From: Microbispora bryophytorum
GTDB lineage: Bacteria > Actinomycetota > Actinomycetes > Streptosporangiales > Streptosporangiaceae
Direction: 5' to 3'
DNA: 64,000 nucleotides
NCBI RefSeq assembly: GCF_006874465.1
Contig: NZ_VIRL01000014.1
Span: 169,409-233,408, forward strand
Shown here: one piece after another, positions 23,888-32,291 of the stretch
Position numbering within the stretch: position 1 is the stretch's first letter
How the letters are laid out: every line of letters starts with the position of its first letter
Notes under the pieces: generated by a model
Databases searched by the model: none
Seen by the model: only the letters and a program-made list of their open reading frames with translations
What the model was told of the DNA's origin: nothing
Position numbers and translations under genes: made by a program

Positions 23888-24802
23888 TCAGGCCCCTTCC
23901 AACTGACTGGCGTAGGGGTCGCGGCCGCCGATACGGCGTAGCAGCAGCGCCAGAGCGAGGCCCACGAGGACGAGGATGACACCGATCACGCAGGCCGCTC
24001 CCATGAGGTTGGCCTGGAAGCCGCGCTTGTACATGTCCAGGGCGAGCGCGCGGGTGGCGTCGCCGGGGCCGCCCTCGGTCAGCACGAAGATCAGGTCGAA
24101 GAAGGTCAGGGAGCCGACGAGCATCAGTGTCGAGGACGTGATGATCGTGTACTTGAGCTGCGGCAGCGTGATGCTGAAGAACATGCGCACCCGTCCCGCG
24201 CCGTCCAGTTCCGCGGCCTCGTAGAGCGAACGCGGGATCTGCCGTACGCCGCCCTGGTAGAGGAGCGAGTGGAACGGGATGTACTGCCACGACACCACGA
24301 AGATCACGACGCCGAAGGCGAGGCCCGGCTCGCCGAGCCAGTCCTGGGTGAGGAAGTCGAGGCCCAGCCCGGCGCCGATCCCGAAGTTCGGGTCGAGCAG
24401 CGCCTTGAAGGTGATCGCGATGGCCGCGGAGCTGAGCAGCAGCGGGATGAAGTACAGCACCGCGAGCAGTTCGCGGTAGCGCTGGTGGCCCGCCAGGAAC
24501 ACCCCGATCAGGATGCTGGCCGGGGTCTGGAAGCCCCAGGAGAGCAGCATGATCAGGAACGTCACCCACAGCGCGTGGGGCAGGCCGGGGTCGGTGAGCA
24601 CCTGCCGCCAGCTTTCGAGCCCGGTCAGCTGGATCTCGCCCAGGGTGTCCCAGGACGTGAAGCTGAGCAGCAGGACCCCGATCAGCGGAATCAGCGCGAA
24701 GACGGCGAAGGCCACCAGGGCCGGCAGCGCCAGCCAGGGCAGGACGCCGCCGCCGCGCGACGCGGCGGCGGACGACGTCCTTCGAGCGGTGATGGCGGAC
24801 AT
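23888..24802 (-). CDS. Carbohydrate ABC transporter permease (BxlF-like, MalF type)
   Basis: A 304-residue CUT1 permease with a first hydrophobic segment LPWLALPALVAFAVFALIPLIGVLLLSF at about residues 21-48 and an EAA loop RSLYEAAELDGAGRVRMFFSITLPQLK. It lies 2 bases after the binding-protein gene and 2 bases before the second permease. No ATPase is encoded in the operon, so a shared MsiK-type ATPase is expected. Confidence 0.93.
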   Translation of the reverse strand: MSAITARRTSSAAASRGGGVLPWLALPALVAFAVFALIPLIGVLLLSFTSWDTLGEIQLTGLESWRQVLTDPGLPHALWVTFLIMLLSWGFQTPASILIGVFLAGHQRYRELLAVLYFIPLLLSSAAIAITFKALLDPNFGIGAGLGLDFLTQDWLGEPGLAFGVVIFVVSWQYIPFHSLLYQGGVRQIPRSLYEAAELDGAGRVRMFFSITLPQLKYTIITSSTLMLVGSLTFFDLIFVLTEGGPGDATRALALDMYKRGFQANLMGAACVIGVILVLVGLALALLLRRIGGRDPYASQLEGA

Positions 24803-24804
24803 GC

Positions 24805-26169
24805 TTACTTACCGATAACCGCGTTCATGTTCGTGGCGAACTGCTGGGGCGAGATCGACATCTGGAACAGCTTGGCGATGTTGTCCAGCAGCACCTCGGC
24901 CGCGGTCGGGCTGAGCGCCTGGTCCCACGACTGGGCGAACACCTTGGCGTTGCTGGAGACGCCGTAGATGAAGTTCAGGAACTCGGCGTCCTTGGAGCCG
25001 GCGAACAGGCTGTCGGAGCCCTTGACGATCGGCACGCCACCGGTGCCGACCCAGTCCTTCTGCTCCTGGTCGTCGAGCACGCCGGTGGCGAAGAACTTCT
25101 TGGCGATCTCCTTCTGCTCCGGCGTCGCCTTCGAGGAGATCGACAGGTACTGGCCGGGGTTGCCGACGGTGCTGGTCGGGTCGCCCTTGCCTCCGTCGAC
25201 CCCCGGGAAGTTCATCCAGCCGAGGCCGCCGCTGGAGACGATGTCGCCACCCTGCTCCTGCTGGATGCCGTACGACCAGCTGCCGTGCAGCATCATCGCG
25301 GCCTTACCGGTGTAGAGCAGCGCCTGGTCGGCGTTGGAGTCGGCGGTGACGGAGGAGAAGCCCTTGATGAAGGCGTTGGCCTTGATCAGCTCCTGCATCT
25401 TGGTCAGGGCCTCGATGGCGAGGGGGTTGTTCCAGGCGTCCTTCTCGCCGTCGAAGACGGCCTGGAACACCTCGGGGCCGCCGATGCGGTCGAAGAGGAA
25501 CTCCAGCCACATCATGTTGGTCCAGCGCGACTGGCCGGCCAGGGAGAACGGCGCGACCCCCGCGTCGTTGAACTTCTTCACCAGGTCGAGGATGTCGCCG
25601 TACGACTGCGGCGGCTGGGCCCCGACCTTCTCGAAGACCTTCTTGTTGTAGAACAGGACGATCGGCTGCACGGTCTCGCACGGCATCGCGTAGATCTTGC
25701 CGTCGATCGTCGCGGCGCCGAAGGCGCCGGGGAACAGCCGGTCCTTCACGGCGGCGTTCTCGCCGAACCACGAGGTGAGGTCCTCGACCTGGCCGGCCTG
25801 CACGTAGCTGCGCAGACCGCCGCCGCCCCAGCCCCAGATGATGGTGGGCGCCTGGTTCGCGCCGATCGCCGTCTTGATCTTCGTCTTGTACGCGTCGTTC
25901 TGGATCGTGGTGATCGCGATCTGGCCGTTGGGGTTGGCCTTGTTGAACCGATCCACGGACGCGGTGCGGGGAGCCTCACCGGGCGGGCCCTGGAGGAACC
26001 AGTAGGTGGCCTTGCCCCCGCCGCCACCACCACCGGCGGCGCCGCCGCCGCTCGCGCCTCCGCCGGCCGGGGCGGGGCCGGACGTGCCGCAGGCCGCCAA
26101 CGCGGCACCGAGGGGGAGGCCCATGGAGAGGGCGAGGAAGGTGCGGCGGGATGAGTTCGTGGACTCCAC
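24805..26169 (-). CDS. Xylobiose-type sugar-binding lipoprotein of an ABC transporter (BxlE-like)
   Basis: A 454-residue solute-binding lipoprotein. It has a Tat signal SSRRTFLALSMG and a lipobox LAAC (about residues 24-27), followed by a Gly/Ala linker. The mature part has the family 1 fold, with KVFEKVGAQPPQSYGDILDLVKKF and LLYTGKAAMMLHGSWSYGI. The GTG at 26169 is chosen because GGAG lies 7 bases upstream. The context (two permeases, a divergent GH3 with beta-xylosidase motifs, a LacI regulator) matches the bxlEFG-bxlA-bxlR loci of Streptomyces, so xylobiose or a short xylo-oligosaccharide is the probable ligand. Cello-oligosaccharides cannot be excluded. Confidence 0.9.
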   Translation of the reverse strand: MESTNSSRRTFLALSMGLPLGAALAACGTSGPAPAGGGASGGGAAGGGGGGGKATYWFLQGPPGEAPRTASVDRFNKANPNGQIAITTIQNDAYKTKIKTAIGANQAPTIIWGWGGGGLRSYVQAGQVEDLTSWFGENAAVKDRLFPGAFGAATIDGKIYAMPCETVQPIVLFYNKKVFEKVGAQPPQSYGDILDLVKKFNDAGVAPFSLAGQSRWTNMMWLEFLFDRIGGPEVFQAVFDGEKDAWNNPLAIEALTKMQELIKANAFIKGFSSVTADSNADQALLYTGKAAMMLHGSWSYGIQQEQGGDIVSSGGLGWMNFPGVDGGKGDPTSTVGNPGQYLSISSKATPEQKEIAKKFFATGVLDDQEQKDWVGTGGVPIVKGSDSLFAGSKDAEFLNFIYGVSSNAKVFAQSWDQALSPTAAEVLLDNIAKLFQMSISPQQFATNMNAVIGK

Positions 26170-26292
26170 GCTGATCTCCGTACGTCGAACGCCGAGGCTG
26201 GCCGCGGCTCGTTGAAAAGTACTCGGACGTGGTGGGGGGCGACGTGGATCGGCACCCCGGTGCCACTGTCCACTCCTTCTTGAAGTCAGCTC

Positions 26293-26309
26293 GTTTCGAA
26301 ATATTTCGA
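26293..26309. promoter_or_regulatory. LacI-type operator candidate 1 (transporter side)
   Basis: GTTTCGAAATATTTCGA contains the perfect 14-bp palindrome TCGAAATATTTCGA. The CGAAA-(spacer)-TTTCG layout resembles the xylanase regulatory element CGAAACTTTCG of Streptomyces, here with a 2-base spacer. It lies about 125 bases upstream of the binding-protein gene start and shares the word GTTTCGAAA with the site upstream of the GH3 gene. Confidence 0.65.
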
Positions 26310-26357
26310 CACAAGCCGCGTGGCACGCCAATCTAGATTTGCGGTACGTCACTGTCA

Positions 26358-26367
26358 AGAGCGCTCT
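26358..26367. promoter_or_regulatory. Short perfect palindrome AGAGCGCTCT
   Basis: A 10-bp palindrome with the central AGCGCT found in many LacI-family operators, including CebR boxes. The flanks do not match the full CebR consensus. It lies between the two GTTTCGAAA sites in the divergent promoter region of the bxl-like locus. Confidence 0.4.
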
Positions 26368-26482
26368 CACGAGTTCCCCAGCTCATCGTGATGCGTGTGT
26401 AAAGTACCGACGAACAGGCGTCACGCCTGGTGATCATGGTTGGCCTGAAGATTGCCGACAGAACCGACCGCGATGCCGAAAA

Positions 26483-26492
26483 GTTTCGAAAC
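26483..26492. promoter_or_regulatory. LacI-type operator candidate 2 (GH3 side)
   Basis: GTTTCGAAAC is a perfect 10-bp palindrome (AAG and CCT flanks are partly symmetric). It ends only 8 bases before the GAGGAG ribosome binding site of the GH3 gene and repeats the GTTTCGAAA word of operator candidate 1. A bound repressor here would block transcription initiation or early elongation. Confidence 0.65.
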
Positions 26493-26510
26493 CTTTTTTG
26501 AGGAGACCAA

Positions 26511-28946
26511 ATGACGGCCCCAGATCGGACGCACGCGGCGGACGGGACGCTCCGGGCATGGCAGGACCCGGCACTCCCCGTGGCCGACCGGGTCGAGGCG
26601 CTCCTCGCCGAGATGACCCTTGAGGAGAAGGTCGGCCAGCTCGGCAGCCGGTGGTTGGGCAACGACATGCAGGCTCCCGAGGAGGCGGAGCCGGAGAACG
26701 CGCTCAATGTGGCCCCCATGCAGGATGTGTTCGCCGCCTCCGGCACGGTGCCCATCGAGGAGGCCGTACGCGATGGGCTCGGCCACCTGACGCGGGTGTT
26801 CGGCAGTGCCCCGGTGACGGCCGTGGAGGGCGCGGCGGACGTGGTGCGGCTGCAGCGCGAGGTGGTGAAGCAGTCCCGGCTCGGCATCCCGGCACTGGTC
26901 CACGAGGAGTGCCTGACCGGTTTCACCACCTACGGCGCGACCGTCTACCCGGCGGCCATCGCCTGGGGCGCGACCTTCGACCCCGAGCTGGTGGAGCGGA
27001 TGGCCGCCGCCATCGGCAGGGACATGCGGGCCGTGGGCGCCCACCAGGGCCTGTCGCCGGTGCTGGACGTGGTGCGCGACTACCGGTGGGGCCGGGTCGA
27101 GGAGACCCTGGGCGAGGACCCGTACCTCGTCGCGATGCTCGGCGCGGCCTACGTGCGCGGCCTGGAGAAGGCCGGGGTCATCGCCACGCTCAAGCACTTC
27201 GCCGGCTACTCCGCCTCGCGGGCGGCCCGCAACCACGGCCCGGTCCCCATGGGCCGCCGCGAGCTGATGGACATGATCCTGCCGACGTTCGAGACCGCCA
27301 TCGCCGAGGGCGGCGCGCGCTCGGTCATGAACTCCTACTCGGACGTGGACGGCGTGCCCGCCGCCGCCGACCCCTGGCTGCTGACCGAGGTGCTGCGCGA
27401 CGAGTGGGGGTTCACCGGCACGGTCGTGTCGGACTACTGGGCGATCGCGTTCCTCGCGAAGATGCACCAGGTCGCCGCGGACCACGAAGAGGCCGGGGTG
27501 CTCGCGCTGACCGCGGGCATCGACGTCGAGCTGCCCGACACGCTCGGCTTCGGCCGGCACCTGGTCGAGCGGGTGCGGCGGGGCGAGCTGCCCGAGGACC
27601 TGGTGGACCGGGCCGCGCGCCGCCTGCTCACCCAGAAGGTGCAGCTCGGGCTGCTCGACCCGGACTGGACGCCGGAGGGGTCGGTGGCCGGCGCGGACAC
27701 CGTGGACCTCGACTCGCCGGACAACCGGGCGCTGGCCCGGGAGCTGGCCGAGCGGTCGATCGTGCTGCTCGACGCGGGCGACGCGCTGCCGTTGCTCGGG
27801 GAGGGGCGCCCGGGGCCGCGCCGGGTCGCCGTGGTCGGGCCCTGCGCCGACGACCCGCGCACGTTCATGGGCTGCTACGCCTTCCCCAACCACGTGCTGC
27901 CCCGCCACCCGAACCTCGGGCTCGGCGTGGAGGCGCCCAGCCTGCTCGACGCGCTGCGCGCCGAGCTGCCGGACGCCGAGATCGTCCACGAGCGGGGCTG
28001 CGACTGGCGAGACGAGGACCGGTCCGGCTTCGCCGCCGCGCTCGCGGCCGCCCGCGAGTCCGACCTGTGCGTGGCCGTCGTCGGCGACCTCGCCGGGCTG
28101 TTCGGGCAGGGCACCTCCGGCGAGGGCTGCGACGCCGAGGACCTGCGGCTGCCGGGGACGCAGGAGGACCTGCTGGTCGAGCTGGCCGCCACCGGCACGC
28201 CGGTCGTGGTGGTCGTGGTGTCGGGCCGGCCGTACGCGCTGGGGCGGGTGCGCGAGGGCGCCGCCGCGATCGTGCAGGCGTTCATGCCGGGTGAGGAGGG
28301 CGGGGCGGCCATCGCGGGCGTCCTGTCCGGACGGGTGCAGCCCAGCGGGAAGCTGCCGGTGCAGATCCCGCGGACGCCGGGCGGGCAGCCGGGGACCTAC
28401 CTGCAGCCGCCGCTGGGCTCCGACAGCCACGGGATCAGCAACCTCGACCCGACGCCGCTGTTCCCGTTCGGCTACGGCGCGTCCTACACCGCCTTCGAGG
28501 TCGGCGACCTGGAGATCAGCGACTCCGAGGTCTCCACCGACGGGGAGTTCACCGTGTCGGTCCGCGTGCGCAACACCGGCGGCCGGGCGGGCGAGGAGGT
28601 CGTCCAGCTCTACCTGCACGACGTGCTGGCGCAGGTGACCAGGCCGGTGCGGCAGCTCGCCGGGTTCGCCCGGGTGCGGCTGGAGCCCGGCGAGAGCGCG
28701 CGGGCGACCTTCGTCGTGCACGCGGACAGGACCGCCTTCACCGGCCGCGACCTGCGGCGGATCGTCGAGCCCGGAGACGTCGACGTCTTCGTGGGCACCT
28801 CCGCGTCGGACCTGCCGTGCCAGGGCCGCGTACGGCTGACCGGCCCGCTGCGCCACGTCGGCCACGACCGGCGGCTGGTCACTCCCGTGGAGGTGCGATC
28901 GGCGGCGGGTCCCGATCAGGGAGGAACAGATGCCGCCCAGTCGTAG
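26511..28946 (+). CDS. bxlA: Glycoside hydrolase family 3, probable beta-xylosidase (BxlA-like)
   Basis: An 811-residue GH3 enzyme without a signal peptide, so it acts on imported disaccharides. The N-terminal barrel has LPVADRVEALLAEMTLEEKVGQL, the VHEECLTGF motif (130-137) and KHF (228-230). The nucleophile is D308 in TGTVVSDYWAI. The VHEE motif and GIDVELPDTLGFG are more typical of GH3 beta-xylosidases than of beta-glucosidases. The C-terminal alpha/beta sandwich and fibronectin III-like domain (VSVRVRNTGGRAGEEVVQLYLHD) are complete. The start has GAGGAGACCAA before ATG. It diverges from the transporter genes and its stop overlaps the LacI gene by 17 bases. The symbol is given by analogy with the Streptomyces bxl locus. 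Confidence 0.9.
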   Translation: MTAPDRTHAADGTLRAWQDPALPVADRVEALLAEMTLEEKVGQLGSRWLGNDMQAPEEAEPENALNVAPMQDVFAASGTVPIEEAVRDGLGHLTRVFGSAPVTAVEGAADVVRLQREVVKQSRLGIPALVHEECLTGFTTYGATVYPAAIAWGATFDPELVERMAAAIGRDMRAVGAHQGLSPVLDVVRDYRWGRVEETLGEDPYLVAMLGAAYVRGLEKAGVIATLKHFAGYSASRAARNHGPVPMGRRELMDMILPTFETAIAEGGARSVMNSYSDVDGVPAAADPWLLTEVLRDEWGFTGTVVSDYWAIAFLAKMHQVAADHEEAGVLALTAGIDVELPDTLGFGRHLVERVRRGELPEDLVDRAARRLLTQKVQLGLLDPDWTPEGSVAGADTVDLDSPDNRALARELAERSIVLLDAGDALPLLGEGRPGPRRVAVVGPCADDPRTFMGCYAFPNHVLPRHPNLGLGVEAPSLLDALRAELPDAEIVHERGCDWRDEDRSGFAAALAAARESDLCVAVVGDLAGLFGQGTSGEGCDAEDLRLPGTQEDLLVELAATGTPVVVVVVSGRPYALGRVREGAAAIVQAFMPGEEGGAAIAGVLSGRVQPSGKLPVQIPRTPGGQPGTYLQPPLGSDSHGISNLDPTPLFPFGYGASYTAFEVGDLEISDSEVSTDGEFTVSVRVRNTGGRAGEEVVQLYLHDVLAQVTRPVRQLAGFARVRLEPGESARATFVVHADRTAFTGRDLRRIVEPGDVDVFVGTSASDLPCQGRVRLTGPLRHVGHDRRLVTPVEVRSAAGPDQGGTDAAQS

Positions 28947-29952
28947 GCGGGCCACCCTCGCCACGGTCGCGGCCTCGGCGGGCGTGTCGGTCGCGACCGT
29001 GTCGAAGGTGCTCAACGGCCGCAGCGACGTCGCGCCGGAGACTCGTTCCCTGGTGCTGTCGCTGCTGGAGCAGCACGACTACGTCGCGCCGCCGCAGCGC
29101 CGGGGCGAGGTGGCGCCGGACACGATCGAGGTGGAGTTCGACGCGGACCTCAACGCGTACTCCACCGAGATCGTCCAGGGTGCGGTGCAGGCCGGGGCCG
29201 ACCTCGACGTGGCGGTCGTGGTGAGCATCCGGCGCAACGCCGACCGCACCGCGGGGTGGGCGCGCGAGCTGGTCGCGGCCGGACGGCGGGCGCTGGTCGC
29301 CGTCACCGGCGAACTGACCTCCGGGCAGCTCGCCGCGCTGTCACGGGCGCGGCTGCCCCTGGTCGTGATCGACCCGCTGAACCTGCCGCGGGCCCGGGTG
29401 ACCAGCGTCGGCTCGACGAACTTCGCCGGTGGCCTGGCCGCGACGCAGCACCTGCTCGGGCTGGGGCACCGGCGCGTCGCCTATCTGGGCGGCCCGGCCA
29501 CCGCGACCTGCAACCAGGCCCGGCTGCACGGGTACCGGGCCGCCATGGAGGCAGGGGACGCGTCCGTCCTGCCCGGCTACGTGCGGACCGGGCACTTCCA
29601 CTACCACGACGGAATGACGGGCGGAACGGCCCTGCTCGACCTGCCCGAGGCGCCCTCGGCGATCTTCGCGGGCTGCGACGACATCGCGCTCGGCGTGCTG
29701 GAGGCGGCCAGGGCACGGGGGCTGCGCGTGCCCGAGGACCTCAGCATCGTGGGGTTCGACGACACGCAGATCGCCCGGATGGCCTCGCCGCCCCTGACCA
29801 CCGTGCGGCAGCCGCTGCGGGAGATGGGCGCCGTCGCGGTGCGTACGGCGCTGCGCCTGGCGGCCGGGGAACAGGTCGAGTCCCACCACGTCGAACTCGC
29901 GACGGAGCTCGTGGTGCGCGGCTCGACCGCACCGGCGCACACTGGCTGGTGA
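28930..29952 (+). CDS. bxlR: LacI-family transcriptional repressor (BxlR-like)
   Basis: A 340-residue LacI/GalR regulator. The DNA-binding helix-turn-helix is at residues 8-30 (ATLATVAASAGVSVATVSKVLNG), with the hinge region after it. The effector domain has HRRVAYLGGPATATCNQARLHGYRAA and PSAIFAGCDDIALGVLEAAR, and the closing VGFDDTQIARMASPPLTTVRQP. The ATG lies behind GGGAGGAACAG and overlaps the GH3 gene by 17 bases, so the two are coexpressed. It is the likely ligand of the GTTTCGAAA operators at the divergent promoters, giving autoregulated control. The symbol follows locus analogy; direct proof is lacking. Confidence 0.88.
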   Translation: MPPSRRRATLATVAASAGVSVATVSKVLNGRSDVAPETRSLVLSLLEQHDYVAPPQRRGEVAPDTIEVEFDADLNAYSTEIVQGAVQAGADLDVAVVVSIRRNADRTAGWARELVAAGRRALVAVTGELTSGQLAALSRARLPLVVIDPLNLPRARVTSVGSTNFAGGLAATQHLLGLGHRRVAYLGGPATATCNQARLHGYRAAMEAGDASVLPGYVRTGHFHYHDGMTGGTALLDLPEAPSAIFAGCDDIALGVLEAARARGLRVPEDLSIVGFDDTQIARMASPPLTTVRQPLREMGAVAVRTALRLAAGEQVESHHVELATELVVRGSTAPAHTGW

Positions 29953-29991
29953 GGCTCGGGGAAGCAAATCCGCCGAGCGAACGTTGCATGA

Positions 29992-30047
29992 TGCAATAGT
30001 CACCGTGCAATAGTCACTGTGCAATGGTCACTGCGCAGTAGCCGCGT
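29992..30047. repeat. Tandem 14-bp direct repeat, three full and one degenerate unit
   Basis: Units TGCAATAGTCACCG, TGCAATAGTCACTG and TGCAATGGTCACTG follow directly, then a degenerate CGCAGTAGCCGCGT. The array lies between the LacI gene and the next small gene, ending 17 bases before that gene's ATG. Confidence 0.9.
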
Positions 30048-30064
30048 GAAAGTTGGTGGTCTCG

Positions 30065-30382
30065 ATGACCGTCCAGGCAAAGGCACTGATCACACTCCTC
30101 CCCTCCGACCAGGGCGGCCTGCCGCACGAACTTCCCTCCCGCACCCAGTCGCTGGTGATCTGTGCCTGCACAGGGGAGGAGGACAGCCGGCTGAGCCGAC
30201 CGTTCCAGGCGGCGATCACGGCGGACGACGAGGAGCCGCTGACCCCCGGAGACCGGCTGCACGTGGTGACTATCGCGACCACCGACGACGACGCGGTCGA
30301 GTACCTGCGCCCCGGGGAGCGTTTCCGCCTGTGGTGCGGCCACGACGTCGGCAGCGGGATCGTCTCCCGCCGCCTCATCTGA
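30065..30382 (+). CDS. Small protein resembling a free EF-Tu C-terminal (domain III) barrel
   Basis: A 105-residue cytoplasmic protein with no export signal. The start MTVQAKALITLLPSDQGGLPHELP and the end FRLWCGHDVGSGIVSRRLI follow the pattern of EF-Tu domain III, whose end reads like FAIREGGRTVGAGVVxKIL, including a GxGIV-type strand and a basic terminus. The LTPGDRLHVVTIATTD stretch fits an inner strand. No GTPase domain is nearby. The ATG at 30065 has GGTGG 5 bases upstream. The function is unknown; a binding role to a translation or other partner would be inference only. A 14-bp tandem repeat lies just upstream. Confidence 0.6.
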   Translation: MTVQAKALITLLPSDQGGLPHELPSRTQSLVICACTGEEDSRLSRPFQAAITADDEEPLTPGDRLHVVTIATTDDDAVEYLRPGERFRLWCGHDVGSGIVSRRLI

Positions 30383-30496
30383 CCGTCCGGCCGGGTCCTC
30401 ACCGCGGCCGTGTCCCACCCCGGCGGGCGCGCGCGTAGGCTTGTCTCGCGCCCGCCACCTGCGGGAATGGGAGGCCAGCCCGCTGGGGGAGGCGAT

Positions 30497-31477
30497 ATGG
30501 CCGAACAGTCGCTACCACTCGCCGCGCATCTGCGGCTGCACACACACGACGTTGACGAGGCCCGTGCGCGGGTCGGAAACGAGCTCGGCGACCACGGGCT
30601 GCGCCCGGTGAGTTCGGGGATCCACCTCGACGCCCGCTTGAACGGGATGACGTTCGACGGAGTGGGGTTGTACTCGCTCCGTTACGGCACGGAGGTGCTG
30701 ATCACGCCGCAACCGGTGGACAGCTACCTGCTCGTCGAGATCCCGCTGGCCGGCGCGGCGGAGGTGTCCCACGGCCGTGATCGGATCGTGTCGACGCCCG
30801 AACTCGCCTCCGTGCTGTCGCTGACGCGGCCCATGTCCATGCGATGGGCCCCCGGCCACGAGTCGATGATCGTCCGCTTCGACCGGGCGGTGCTCGAAGC
30901 CCACCTCGGCAAGCTCCTGGGGCGCACGCCCCGCAGGCCGCTCACCTTCTCGCTCGGGCTGGACCTGACCCGGCCCCCCGCCCGATCGTGGCTCTCGGTC
31001 GTCGAGCTGCTCAGGCGAGAGGCGGAGACCGGCGGCGCCATGCTGGAGCAGCCCGTCGCGCTCGGGCAGCTGGAGGGGCTGCTCATGACACAGTTGCTGC
31101 TGGCCCAGCCCAGCAACTACAGCGAGGCGCTGTCGGCCGTGCAGCCCCGGGTCGCGCCGACGGCGGTGGAACGGGCGGTGGACGTGATCGAGGCGCGGGC
31201 GGCGGAACCGCTCAGCGTGGAGGAGCTCGCCGAGGCGGTGGGCGTCGGCACGCGGGCGCTCCAGGAGGGGTTCCGGCGTCAGCTGGAGACGACGCCCATG
31301 AGCTACCTGCGGGAGGTGCGCCTCGAGCGGGTGCGCGCCGAGCTCAGGGTCTGCGATCCGGGCGCCACCACGGTCACCGACGTCGCCTACCGGTGGGGGT
31401 TCGTCCATCTGGGGCGGTTCGCCCTTGCCTATCGCCGGCGTTTCGGGGAGTCGCCGTCGGAGACGCTGCGCCGCTGA
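30497..31477 (+). CDS. AraC-family transcriptional regulator
   Basis: A 326-residue regulator with an N-terminal cupin-like sensing domain (AraC_binding_2 type, about residues 30-190) and a C-terminal AraC double helix-turn-helix (about 220-325). In the latter, PLSVEELAEAVGVGTRALQEGFRRQLETTPMSYLREVRL and TVTDVAYRWGFVHLGRFALAYRRRFGESPSETLRR are diagnostic. The ATG at 30497 is preceded by GGGGGAGGCGAT. Proteins with this layout often control catabolic or stress genes. No obvious target lies next to it; its 3' neighbour is convergent. Confidence 0.93.
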   Translation: MAEQSLPLAAHLRLHTHDVDEARARVGNELGDHGLRPVSSGIHLDARLNGMTFDGVGLYSLRYGTEVLITPQPVDSYLLVEIPLAGAAEVSHGRDRIVSTPELASVLSLTRPMSMRWAPGHESMIVRFDRAVLEAHLGKLLGRTPRRPLTFSLGLDLTRPPARSWLSVVELLRREAETGGAMLEQPVALGQLEGLLMTQLLLAQPSNYSEALSAVQPRVAPTAVERAVDVIEARAAEPLSVEELAEAVGVGTRALQEGFRRQLETTPMSYLREVRLERVRAELRVCDPGATTVTDVAYRWGFVHLGRFALAYRRRFGESPSETLRR

Positions 31478-31495
31478 GCGCGGGCGCGGGGCCGC

Positions 31496-31936
31496 TCAGC
31501 GGGCCGGCAGGTCCGCCCACCACGTGGTCGTGCCACAGGGACGGTGCACGCAGCCGTGCCGGATGGCGAGGGCGTCGACGACGACGGCGCCGCGCCCGCT
31601 CTCGTCCGGGGGCGCCGCGGCCCCCGGCCACACCGGTGCCGCTCCGGCGTCGGTGACCTCGACCCGGATGACGTCGTGATCGCCCTCCGAGCGGAGGAGG
31701 AGCCGGAACTCGGCCGGCGGCAGGGCGTGGAGCACGGCGTTGGTCACCATCTCGGAGATCACCAGCACGGCCTCCTGCGCGGCGTGCCCGGGCGTTCCCC
31801 AGGCCACCAGGACGCCGAGCGCACGGTGTCGCAGGCCGCAGATCTCCTGAGGAGAGTGCGGCACCGGACACGTGTATCCGGAAACGACCGTCTCGGCCGT
31901 GCGGGCGCCGGCGCGCTCCATGGTCTGCGAGTTCAT
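31496..31936 (-). CDS. ATP-binding anti-sigma-type regulator (RsbW-like)
   Basis: A 146-residue HATPase_c_2 protein. The N box is ISEMVTNAVLHAL, the G1 box VTDAGAAPVW and the G2 box GRGAVVVDAL, weaker than in the first RsbW-like protein of the window. ATG at 31936 is used because GAAGGAG lies 9 bases before it; a GTG 21 bases upstream is possible. The residues between the G1 and G2 boxes are Pro/Ala-rich, as in many orphan actinomycete members. No STAS or sigma gene is adjacent. Confidence 0.82.
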   Translation of the reverse strand: MNSQTMERAGARTAETVVSGYTCPVPHSPQEICGLRHRALGVLVAWGTPGHAAQEAVLVISEMVTNAVLHALPPAEFRLLLRSEGDHDVIRVEVTDAGAAPVWPGAAAPPDESGRGAVVVDALAIRHGCVHRPCGTTTWWADLPAR

Positions 31937-32291
31937 CGTGTCGTGCTCCTTCGTCACCAGCCGGCACCTCCATCGGCGAAGCGCCCCCGACGCTTCGTAC
32001 CGCGGTGCGTCAAACGGTCGGACAGGGCGTCACTTATCGCAGATTAGGCATGCCGCAGGACCGCCTGCTATCCCCAAGGCGAGGGCGGGTATCCGTATAA
32101 CGAACCATTACCTGACGTCGTGGAGGGTGGCGCGCTCATGGGCCGGACGAGCGAGTAGCCACCCTGACGAGCCTCGCGGTAAAGGCTCTCCCTGCTGCGG
32201 TGCGCGCTCCGGTGCCGGGTCGCGTCGGCGCGGAGGTGGCGGGCCGTCCTGCCCAGCCCGGCAGGCCGCTCCCGGGCGCGAGGGAGACGGA
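31937..32291. other. Intergenic region with no gene seen
   Basis: About 350 bases between the ATP-binding regulator start and the MerR gene stop. No frame has both a ribosome binding site and plausible protein features. It presumably carries the promoter of the ATP-binding regulator. Confidence 0.5.

Noticed and set aside
29992..30047. Possible CRISPR array at the 14-bp repeats
   Set aside because: Units are directly joined without spacers and are far too short for CRISPR repeats.
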